A stretch of DNA of 16,417 nt from Pseudomonadota bacterium (lineage in GTDB: Bacteria > Pseudomonadota > Gammaproteobacteria > Acidiferrobacterales > Acidiferrobacteraceae). Shown one piece after another: positions 1 to 10,200 of this stretch. Location: assembly GCA_021795255.1 (NCBI GenBank), contig JAJYPQ010000042.1:1-16417 (forward strand), written 5' to 3'. Each line of letters begins with the position of its first letter. Position 1 is the stretch's first letter. The position numbers and the translations under genes are program-made. Below the pieces are notes generated by a model. It ran no database searches. It saw only the letters and a list, made by a program, of their open reading frames with translations, and had not been told where the DNA came from.

Positions 1-63
1 ATAAATAGGCCGTGTTCGGGGTGCGCGGTGTGGCAGTGGTGAGGGAGGCCCGCGGTACGAGAA

Positions 64-330
64 CTAGGGGGCGGGAACGGATCCGCGTCGAGAGGATTTG
101 GGGGCTCGGTCGGCAGAAACCGATGCAGGGCGTTCAGGAGTGCGCAGGGAGGGGCCATCGTCGATGCGGATGGTAATGCAACGATGCTGGAGGCGGTCGA
201 GCAAGGCGTCGACGAGCGCTTTATTGGCGAACAACTCATACCAGTCAGACGGCTCTAAATTCATTGTGATGATAGTCGATACGCGGCCATAACGCTGGTC
301 CATCAGCCGGAAGCAGGCATTCGACATGCG
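64..330 (-). pseudogene. istB: IS21-family IstB helper ATPase, C-terminal fragment
   Basis: This is the C-terminal third of an IstB-like AAA+ ATPase, the target-selection helper of IS21-family transposition. The recognisable stretch reads RYGRVSTIITMNL, then a DWYELFANKALVDALLDRL segment, then HRCITIRIDDG; these correspond to the strand and sensor I region and the sensor II helix of IstB proteins. Full-length IstB is about 250 residues. Only about 87 remain, and the Walker A and Walker B motifs are missing, so it cannot be functional. The reading frame is open only to about 342, and the similarity stops where the tRNA-Leu fragment begins, so the break is a recombination or deletion junction. 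The last 30 or so residues after the conserved HRC segment are not typical of the family. No istA partner is visible. The family assignment rests on recognised motifs only. Confidence 0.8.
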
Positions 331-396
331 GCCTTTTAGGACTCAAAATCCGGTGGTAGAGATACCGTGTGGGTTCGACCCCCTCTCCCGGCACCA
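331..396 (+). tRNA. 3' part of tRNA-Leu(CAA), truncated (likely attachment-site remnant)
   Basis: The segment holds an anticodon loop CTCAAAA (anticodon CAA, Leu) flanked by GGA and TCC, then a long class II variable arm with GGTA and TACC arms as in leucine tRNAs. It continues with a T-loop TTCGACC and the acceptor 3' strand TCCCGGC followed by ACCA. The D arm is not recognisable, and the position expected for the 5' acceptor lies inside the istB fragment. The segment GCCGGAA at 306-312 could pair at 6 of 7 positions with the 3' acceptor strand, but it is also istB coding sequence and no D-loop GG follows, so I treat this as chance. One mismatch each in the anticodon stem and T stem also point to decay. 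tRNA-Leu(CAA) genes are known insertion sites of genomic islands (leuX in E. coli), so this is plausibly an att-site remnant. Confidence 0.75.
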
Positions 397-489
397 ACAA
401 AATCAAGCGCTTAACTTATCCCGCTAGCAAATACCTACCGCAAATTCGTGGGTTATCTCCAGCAGAAACGAAAGCTGGCATAGGGGGAA

Positions 490-501
490 ACTGTATACAG
501 T
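490..501. repeat. 12-bp perfect palindrome
   Basis: ACTGTATACAGT is a perfect palindrome 94 bp past the end of the tRNA fragment. It has CTGT and ACAG half-sites with only 2 bp between them, not the 8 bp of a proteobacterial LexA box, so an SOS role is unlikely. It could be a regulator site left from a lost gene next to the att remnant, or chance. Confidence 0.3.
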
Positions 502-658
502 CTGACCGTGCCAGTCCTTTTCCTCCCCCCGCCACTGCAGTCATACTATCATGCCGCATGAACGACGAGCAGGAGGCCGGGGTTTGTCCCCGCTGCTGCC
601 CCAAGGGCGCTGACTCCCTTAATTAAGTTTCTTTTGACAAAGAAAACAAGAGGAAGGA

Positions 659-685
659 AAAAAGGCGGGGCCTAACGACCCTGCC
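659..685. terminator. Decayed terminator-like hairpin
   Basis: Six A residues precede GGCGGGG, an 8-nt loop and CCCTGCC, giving a 7-bp stem with one G-U pair when read on the plus strand. On the minus strand the hairpin is followed by TTTTTT but carries an A-C mismatch. The first 16 bases (659-674) are identical to the left arm of the strong terminator at 14740-14773, but the right arm differs. It may be a relic or a weak minus-strand terminator. Confidence 0.35.
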
Positions 686-1128
686 TAGAAACCACCCCTG
701 TCAAGCCGGGGGTCTCAGAACCGCAAACCCATTTGCCCTCAAAAGAGACAGAATCCGCGTCTTTGAGCCAAAAAAGCGCGGATTTACATGATCGCCTATA
801 CCGAACAGACGATGGACCAAAGTTATCGAGCACCTCTGGATCTCACCGGGACGGCATCCGGGTACCCGCACAACCACTTGCCAGGCCTTCGGATCGGGTT
901 GCACGACGGGGCACAAGACACCGACCACGCCGTACCGGGCATCCTTAGGTGCGCTCAAGCACTGCGAGGCAATAGGTCCCACCACCACACCCCCGACACG
1001 ATGGCCGCCATGCAGGCGGCACTCTCGGGCGCCTTAGCAACGAGAAGAACCCATAGCGGGTCGTCGATGGGGCAAGCGCGCCGTTCTTGCCAGAGTGATG
1101 CCGAGTTACGCCAAGAGTTGTGAACATA

Positions 1129-1168
1129 AGCACAGGCCCATTTCGGTCACCAGGGCCTGTGCTCTTTT
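1129..1168 (+). terminator. Strong hairpin with T-tract, downstream of the autotransporter gene
   Basis: AGCACAGGCCC (1129-1139) pairs perfectly with GGGCCTGTGCT (1153-1163) around a 13-nt loop, an 11-bp stem. On the plus strand it is followed by CTTTT, as in a rho-independent terminator. The nearest real gene is the minus-strand autotransporter, whose stop codon lies 43 bp away. Read in that direction the hairpin is followed by TATGTT, a poor U-tract. It may still end or protect the autotransporter mRNA, or may be the terminator of a lost plus-strand gene. Confidence 0.6.
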
Positions 1169-1205
1169 GCTAACATTGCCGCCACGCCAAGAGGCCTTGG
1201 TCTCC

Positions 1206-4200
1206 CTACCAACGGTAAGAAACGTTCCCTGAGAAGATATTGAGCGTAGTACTTGCTCCGAACTCCCCTTGGTAACTCAGCTGCGCGCTCAAATTTTGAG
1301 TGACGCGAGCGCGCAGCGCGACCCCTGCTATCCCGAGTGTACGGTTAGCTCGCACACCATCTACCGTAAAACCAGCACCTGGGATACCCGTAAAGCTCTC
1401 TTGAACCCCCGTTGAGGGATTGAGCAGCTCCTGACGTACGCCGCCGCTGATACTTGGACGCCAATGCACGCCCTGCCACGAAAATGACCGTGATGCACGC
1501 ATAAGGAAACGAGCCCGCAAACTGTTACGACTCTGGCTTTGGACGTTCAAAGAGAGCGGTCCACCGCCAGTTTCTGTCAGCCCATCAATGCGAGTATGGA
1601 CATAGGTCAAACCCAAGATCCGCGTGACATGGACTTGATGGAAGCGAAAACCTACGGCCTCTCGTACCCCGGCGGTATAGAGGGAGATCGGAGTACTTCC
1701 GCTCGTCTGGTAGGATCCGCTCCCAAGAGTTACAGCATTGTTTTCTGCTAACTGACCGCCCGTGTAACCAAGCATTCCACCGAGCCGCTGGGTGCCGTGC
1801 CGCCAATCGCCGTAGACCCCGAGATCCCAGAGATGGGCTGCAAGGGTCCCCACCCCGGGGCTATTGCGGGTATCCCGCGCGAGCCCGTAACCACCTGCCA
1901 TACCGACAGTAAAGGGACCACGATTAATGTCCCCACCAAGAGTAAGACCCGCATTAGAAGACGAGACGCCGCTCGCGTTGCCGGTATTCTGGAACGAGTC
2001 GATACCCCCCGTTGTGGCCATCCAGACATGCGGATCGTGGGCACCGTCATGATGGCGCGGTGTCCCGGTAAGGCCCATACGTCCGTAGACAGGGCGCCAA
2101 GTATTACTGCTCGCGGTCCGCAACACAGCCCCTGCCTCAGCATAATTCTCGCCGTCCATCTGACTGAGACTGGCAGCCTGCCCCGAAGCCGGTTCGCTGT
2201 ATAAGGCATTTAGCATGGTATAAAGCGAACCTGAGGCCGTAGGAAGCGCTGTGTCTAACGTATTACCCACGGCCTTCTCATTATCGGTCTGCGCCACTTG
2301 CGCAAACTGATTCGGGTTATAGGTCACCATAGCCATCATAGGATCTGTCACATACAGAAGCCTGTAGACGTAACCCTGAGGCAAACCTAGGACCGTCACC
2401 TGCGAGAACTGACCGGACAAACGCGCACCGGCATTGGTGTCACTGATTAAGGAGTACGTATTTCTGACGTTCGGCAAATTCCCGGGCGCGACCTGCACGA
2501 CAAGATCACCATTTAAGACCACATTTCCCGACGCCGCCATCTGCGTATAGCCTGTAGGCGTAAGGCCGAAACTCAGATTACTCGTCGCGGTACTCGTGTA
2601 GTTCCCTTGCACCGTAGTCTGGCTAGTCGGTGCAACCGCGCCATAAAAATCATAGACAGGCAGCACCGTTGTGGTCGATGCCGGCAATTCAGTGGCCACG
2701 TTCCCAGATCCGGTCACCGCAAAGCCGGTATTCAGCGTGCCGCTATTAGCAAAAGCGCCGCCAACACTGATGAGCGCCGTGGGATCCATGGTGATGGTGC
2801 CTGAATTGTTGACTGACCCAGACGCATTGATCTGCGACCCCGAATTCATCACAATAGTACCGGAATTATTGAAAGTTGACACATTGGTGATAGATCCACT
2901 CTGAAGCTGAAGTCCGCTACCTCCCGTGCTGGTAGTCCCGCCAGAGCCCCCCGTGCCGCTTGTACCACCAGTACCCGCGCCAGTCCCGCCTCCTGTCACG
3001 ATCGTCTGAATCCTATTATCGACGGTGACGTCGGTGATCGTACCGCTCAACGCGGTACTGCCAGACCCCGTGAGAAAGAGAGTTCCATAAGGCGCGGTGT
3101 ACGGCGTCAGAAAGGGGCTGATGCTACCGGTAAAGACCACATGAGAACTGCCGTTATCGAGAGTCCCATTTTGGGCACTGACTTCAATAGGTGCCGTATC
3201 CACCAGACTTTGGGTAGTAAGGAGTGTTCCCCCATTCAGAACGATAGGGCCGGTTCCCAAATTATCCGCCGCTGCAATCGACGCCGTAGTCCCGACATTG
3301 AGTTCGGTCCCTCCCGAGTAGCTGCTGGCGCCACTTAGCACTTCAGCGCCCGCATCAAGGACTACGCCACCTGTGCCGGAAATCGCGCCGCTATAAGTCG
3401 ACTGCGGCGCGGTGAGTACAAGATCATTCCCGCCCAATGCCACGTTGCCAGAACCCGACAAGCTTACAACGTAAACCGGAGCAGTGGCCCCTTGAATATC
3501 AAAATTGCCGCTATCATAAATGCCACTGGAATTCGCGACGCTGCCGTCACCGGTCAGTAATAGGTCGCTTGCTGTGGCAATGGCAGTAGCCCCCGTATAA
3601 GTATTGATACCGCTTAGGGTCTCAGATCCGGCGCCGAGGCTAAGCCCACCAAGTCCTGCGATGGAACCACTAAAGGTAGTCGATGCATCGGTCAGATCCA
3701 GGCTATTTGAGCCGAGTGTTACCGATCCACTACCACCTAAAGTCGTCACACTGACAGTAGGCCCATTGGCCGGTGCGATATTGAAGACACCGTTATCCAT
3801 AAGCTCACTTGAGGCCGCAATGCTCCCAGCCCCCGTGAGCGTAAGGCCCGCGCCGTTTTCTATCGTGGTTTCACCGGTGTAGGTATTGATGCGAGTCAAG
3901 TTCTCATCGCCGGCCGCCACAGTCAGGCTGCCGCCTATCCCATTCATCACACCGCCATTTGCAATAACACCGCTCTCAATACCGTTAGCCCCTGTGAGGG
4001 TAAGATTGTTTGCGCCTAATAATACGTTTCCTGATCCGAATAGTGTCGTGAGACGCACAGGACCCGTGGCTTGCGAGATATCGAAGGTTCCGTTATTGCT
4101 TAGTCCAGACGAGTCGGCAATGCTTCCGGACCCTGCCAACAGCAGCTCGGCTCCGGTCGCTATCGCAGTGGCGCCGGTATAGGTATTGCCGCCCCCTAGG

Positions 4201-7200
4201 GTCTCTGAACCTCCCATAAGGGTAAGGCCACCAGATCCTGAGACCGCGCCATTGAAGACACCGTAGGTGTTCGGAAGACCATCCCCCAGACCGTTTGTGA
4301 GCGCAAGACTATTAGTGCCTAAGATCACAGCGCCCGTTCCGGACAGGCTTCCCACGGTCTCAGATGCACTCGCGCCAGAGATGTCGAAGGTACCGTTGTC
4401 CTGGACCACAAGGGTATTACTGATCGAACCACTACCGATAAGCTGCAGTGTGGCCGGCGCATCGATACTCGTTGGGCCATTGTAGGTATTGATCCCAGAT
4501 AGGGCTTCAGTACCATTTGCGACTGTAATTCCACCGTTTCCGCTTATAACCCCAGAGAAATCCCCGCTACCCGTCCCATGACTGCCCGCAGCGGTCAGAA
4601 TAAGTCCGGTATTGCCGAGATTCATAGCGCCAGATCCCGCAAGCGTTGTGATATTCACAGGGGCTGCGGCTCCTGCAATATCGAAAGTCCCGTTATCTAA
4701 TATCTCATCGGACTGGGCGATGCTCCCGTTACTGAGCAATTGCAGATCACCGCCTGCGTTGATGGTCGTTTGACCGGCATAGCTATTGACCGCCGTCAGC
4801 TGCAATTGGCCTGTGGAGGTCGTGCTTCCTACGGTCAGTCCGCCATCAGATAAAACACCCGACATGATCGCGGCATCCGTATTGCTCCCATTGGGGTTCA
4901 CTAGAATCGTCTGGGTCACACCGTTGAGATCGATGGCATTGGTGAATGTCGTGTTCCCATTGGCGCTCGATGAACCGAATACTAAGGGATTCTCGGCCAC
5001 CTCAAACGCATTACCGCCCCAAATCAACGGGTTGCCGTTATCTAAGCTCACCGTAAGCCCGCCGCCAAACGCTGAGAATCCGCCGCCTGCGGTCCACTGA
5101 ATATCGTTGGGGTTTACGCCTACAAAGCGTGAGAAGGTGCCTGTCGTTTGGAGCACACCACCTGCAATATTGATATTGCTGTACTGATCAATCCCGACAC
5201 CATCGACTGCTTGTAAGACACCACTATAGATATTGGTCGCACCACTGTAGGTATTCGTACCATTAAAGACCACAAGGCCTGTGTCAGTCCCCGGGGCCCC
5301 GCTATTACCGATATTGATTGCCGCCCCGTTACCTGCTGCGATGCCGCTGCCTGAGATACTAGCGGCGCTATTATCGGCAATACCGTCATCGAATGTGATC
5401 ACATGACCTGCACCCGGATCGAAAACAACGTTTGCGCCTTTCATCGCAAATATCGCCGTGCCAGCTGCTTGTCCGCTCGCGCCGCCGTTTAGACTTCCGC
5501 CACCTATGACATTATTCCCCTTGAATAAGCTAGTCCCGGTCACCGTAAGGCCGCCTCCGGTATTGACGAAGATCGCGCCCCCGAACCCCGAGCCACCGCC
5601 CCCGAACCCGCCGTTACCGTTAAGCCCTGAGCCTATGCTCCCCACACCGGCCCCAAAGCCTCCTTGGCCACCAGATCCCCCTATGCCGACTTGGCCTACC
5701 CAGGCCGGTGCCCCGGCGTTACCCGACACTCCGCCGCTGCCGCCATTACCGCCCGATCCGCCGCCAGCCCCAAAGCCGCCAGCACCCCCCGCCGCCCCAT
5801 CGCCGCCGTTACCACCAGCCGCGCCACCGCTATAGGTGATGAATCCAGACAGGCCCGTGCCCCCCGTCGGGAAAGGATCGTTCGTAATTCCTAAAGACGC
5901 TAAAACATCGGCTAAGTTGATAGTTTCGTTCACCGATGCGCCGCCGCCACCAGCGCCGCCTGCGCCGCCTGCGCCGCCGCCAAATCCAAAAGTCCCACCG
6001 GCCCCAAGGCCACCCGAGCCTCCGCGACTGCCTTGACCTATAGTGCCGGCAGCGGCCGCGGCAAGGTAACCTTCCAACCCATTATTGGAGTTAGTTACGA
6101 GATAATTGAGGCCTTGAATATTGGTGCTCACAGCCGCCGAGTCGTTTGCAAGAACCCCCGCATCCACCCCTTCAGCTGCAACATCGACGCCCTGCTGATA
6201 GATATCAGCGGCTATCTTGATCGCATCGCTCGCCGAAACTCCCGCATCGGTACCAGCGGCCGCCGTGCTCGCGGCATCGGTTGCCAATATCGTGCTGTCA
6301 CTTGCTAAAATCTCGCCGGCTGCGACGCCATCTTCTACGGCTTTCGCGACATTCTCGCCAGCATCGGTCGCAGCAAGCGGCGCCTCAAAGGGATCGGCGG
6401 CATCAGCCGAGTCGACAGCAGCCGATACGCCATCTGTGATCGCGACTGCGGCATCGACACCGCCCAGAGTAGTCAGGTCTACGCCCTCTGTCGTAATGGC
6501 AGCGGCCTGCGTCTCGGTCGCCGCGGCGTTCGCTGTGTTGGACCCGATGGCCGCCGTATCAAGCGCCAAATCGCTGGCATCCTTCAATTGTTGAGCGATA
6601 TCAAGGGTAAGACTTGCGATATCAAACCTTTGCGTGGCAAGAGCCTCGGCGACCTGCTCTTCTTGCAAAGTGAGAGTTTCGCCAAAGCTATTGATCCCAG
6701 TAATAGGTCCGTAACTTGCCCCAGCACCGCCCGAGCCCCCCGCGCCGCCGATGCCGGCCGTTGGAGTCGCTCCGTTTGTGCCAGACCCACCAGTCAGATG
6801 CACAAAAGATTGGAAGGGCTGACCACCAAAGCTCGTGCCCGAAATGCCCCTAGAGCCTGCCGATCCACTCGGCTGCAGATTATTCAAAGATCCGCCGACC
6901 GTACCCACGCCGCCCACGCCGCCCTGGGCGGTATTATTTTGAAAGGTCGAGCTATTGACAATAACGTTCGAGCCACTCCCGACAAATACCGCGCCACCCA
7001 AACCGGCGCCGCCGCCACTCCCGGCACCGCCCTTGGTGTCGAAGTTCTCGACTAAGGCGTGATTTAAGGTCAGGGTATTGTTATTGTTTACAAACAATTC
7101 GTTTTGAGTCGCGCCATTCAACGTGACCGTTGTCTGTCCGGTCGCCGGACCCTGCGTCACACTGGATGTCAATGGCGTAGGGGCCGAACTCCCCTGACCT

Positions 7201-10200
7201 TTCGCGATGGTCACGAAAGTATTGCCTGCGGTGTAATAGCCGGCCGACCCCGTGCCGTTAAGAAGACCCTGAAAACTCCAATCGGTACTCGGGTTACTGG
7301 TGTAACCGGTTAAGACGAGGTTCTTAGTGCCAAGACTGATCTCACCGTTTCCTGTAACAGACGAGAAGGTACTAAAATTTGTCGGCGTGATCCCTGACAC
7401 ATCGAGCGTTCCCTGTACGGCTAAACCGTTCGACGAGGCGATACTGCCGTTGCCGGTAAATAGCAATTCGGCGCCCGAGCCTACCGTGGTAGCCCCGCTA
7501 TAGGTATTAGTACCGGTGAGCGTTTCCTGGCCTCCCGACACCACCAAACCGCCACTGCCGCTTATAGTGCCAGCGTAGACACCGGTTGCGGCCGCGAGAT
7601 TGAGATTATGAGCACCAAGATTCACAAGGGCTGCACCATTAGTCCCGGAGAGATCCTGGATTGTAGCTGCGGTGCCCACATTAAGGCTTGAAACATCGAA
7701 GGTTCCGTTGTTATTGACGCTGCTCGAATCCTGGATGGACCCCGCTCCCGAAAGCGCAAGCCTGGCACCCGCATCAATATAGGTATTACCAAAATAGCGA
7801 CCAACCCCACTTAAGGTTTCGGTCCCATTTACTAATGTCACAGCCCCGCTACCCTTTATGGTTCCCGAGAAGGTATCAGCAGCATTCCCGATTGTGGTCG
7901 CGCCTGACTGGAGGCTAAGAGAGCGGCTCCCCAGGTTCACAAGCCCGGTACTCCCACCCCAAAGATTATTGACGTTCACAGTCCCGGCTGCCCCTGAGAC
8001 ATCCAAGGTGCCCAGATCCTGAAGGCTCGTGGAAGCAAGGGTCCCATTGCCCGAAAGTGCAAGATCGGCGCCCTGATTGATATAGGTAGTGCCGGTATAG
8101 CCATTAGCACCACCTAAGGTCTCTGAACCCCCACCCATATAGAGAGAACCCGCCCCGTTTATGCTCCCTGTAAAAACAGCGTTGTTAGCATGCAGAATCG
8201 TCAAACTGTTGTTACCGAGAACAACGGTACCGCCCCCGTTTAGGCTATCAATCTGGTCCATGGTGGGTCCGGTCCCAGAGGACGAAACGGATCCAGCAAT
8301 ATTGAGCGTTCCGTTATCGATCATGTCAGGCGAACTAAACACCGCCCCGACGCCCGTGAACAAGAGTGATGCACCGCTATCTATAGTCGTACTACCGGTG
8401 TAGCTATTGGCCCCCGACAAGGTCTCGCTACCGCCGCCCACATGAAGGCCGCCCGTCCCCGTGATGACACCAGAGAACGTATTCGCAGCCTGAGTCAGGA
8501 ACAAGGTATTCGCGCCTAGCTGCACCCCGCCGCCGCCTCCAAGAGAAGCAAGACTTACAGTACCCGAGGCGGGCGCTATGGTAAGCGTCCCGGAATCCAA
8601 GACGGCACTTGTCGCGATACTGCCGCCACCCGAGATCCCAAGCTCGGCGCCGGCCGCAATTACCGTATTTCCGGTATAGTTATTATCGCCTGAAAGATAC
8701 TCAACTTGCCCAGACGGATTGCCGCTGATCTCCAGGCTGCCAGATCCTGTGATAACACCGTCAAAATTGCCCGCGCCTTCTGTGATGTTGAGGGTATTCG
8801 TGCCGAGATTGACAACGCCTGTTGTCGCAGAGTCAGACAGATTCTTAATATTGGCGACCGAACCCGCGGGCAAGGTCGCAATATTTAAGATCCCCTGGTC
8901 AGATACCCCATAGGAATCGGCAATGGCGTTCGCATTGGCGAGAATTAAATTCCCGTTCGCTCCAATAGCCGTTTCCCCAGTGTAACTATTGACACCAGAT
9001 AGCGTCTCTGTTCCCTGTGTGACACCAAAAACCCCCGCACCGCTGATCGTCCCGGCAAAGGTCCCGCTGGCATGCGTTAAAGCCAACTCGGTACCTTGGT
9101 TTGTCCCAAGTGTAACCGTACCTGATCCGGTCAATGATTCGATGGTCGCAGCGCCACCGGAAAGTCCCGATAAATCCAACGTCCCAAGATCGATGACCCC
9201 ACTTGAGTCGCTGAGCGCTCCGAGGTTAGTCACGGCAAGGGTTGCACCACTTCCAACGGTCGTGCTCCCGGTATACGTATTGAGTCCACTTAGGGTCTCA
9301 GTACCATTGGCTATAACGAGACTACCGCTCGTGCCGCCGGCTGCACCGCCATCGGCAATCGTCCCGCCAAAAGTTCCCGCAGCTTGGGTCAGAACTAAAG
9401 ACTGGCTACCGAGTTTCACGGTACCGATACCTGCTAAAGAAGTGATAGAAACCGGAGCCGTGGTGGCCCCCGATACATCGAAGGTCCCGTTGACCGTAAC
9501 CCCTGGCGAGGACGCGATAGACCCAGCTCCCGTGAGAATCAAAGTAGCGCCATAGCCGACGCTTGTGGCGCCCGTGTAGGTATCCGCAGCCCCTAAATCC
9601 TCGGTACCCCCCGAGATAATCAGGCCACCACCGCCGCTCATAACCCCGGTAAAGGTTCCACTGCCACTGCCATTATCTCCGGCATTAGCGAGATTGAGCG
9701 TGACACTATTGGTGCCTGTACCCGTATACAAAGTGCCGCTTCCGGAAAGCGTGTCTATGGTATATTCGTGCGGAAAAAGATAAAGCAGGCTTACAGATCC
9801 GCTGGTCCCATTGGGATTCGTAGTGCTCGTGCCGCCGGCACCGCCGCCGGCCACGCTTTCGGTATAAGACGAGCCAACCGCGGTACTCACATAGCTTCGG
9901 CCACCACCACCGCCGACCCCGCCGTTACTGCTGGCATTCGTCCCGCCGCCCGCGCCGCCAACGAAACCACCACCGCCGCCACCGCCAGACTCACCATCGC
10001 CACCACCACCACCGCCGCCGAAACCGCCACCGTTCGTGGTTAAACCGCCCGCGCCACCACTTCCAAAGGCGGTCCCATCAGTACCGGAAGCACCCGTAAC
10101 GGCACTTCCCCCGGCGGCAAAACCTGCGCCCGGAGTGCCATAGCTCACAGTGGGTGCTGGGGGGTTTAAACCCGCGTTTCCGCCTGGGGCCGTCGTGCCG

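Larger units (their letters stand above)
397..1128. other. Region without a convincing gene
   Basis: About 730 bp. Several open frames of 60-111 codons exist on both strands, but none resembles a known family and they overlap each other without a preferred frame. The longest plus-strand frame (788-1123) stops 5 bp before the hairpin at 1129. This makes it a weak candidate for a decayed gene served by that terminator. A tiny frame at 559-626 starts MNDEQEAGVCPRCCPKGADS and is cysteine-rich, but it has no support. The region also contains the palindrome at 490-501 and the terminator relic at 659-685, described separately. Confidence 0.5.

Noticed and set aside
490..501. LexA (SOS) box
   Set aside because: The half-sites CTGT and ACAG are 2 bp apart; the proteobacterial box needs 8 bp between them.
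3604..9555. Many plus-strand open frames of 60-190 codons inside the autotransporter gene, rich in Pro, Ala, Val and Ser
   Set aside because: They are antisense shadows: minus-strand Gly/Ala/Ser/Thr codons rarely create stops on the other strand. Their low-complexity composition (PPAPP, PLPPLPP) follows directly from GGN codons.
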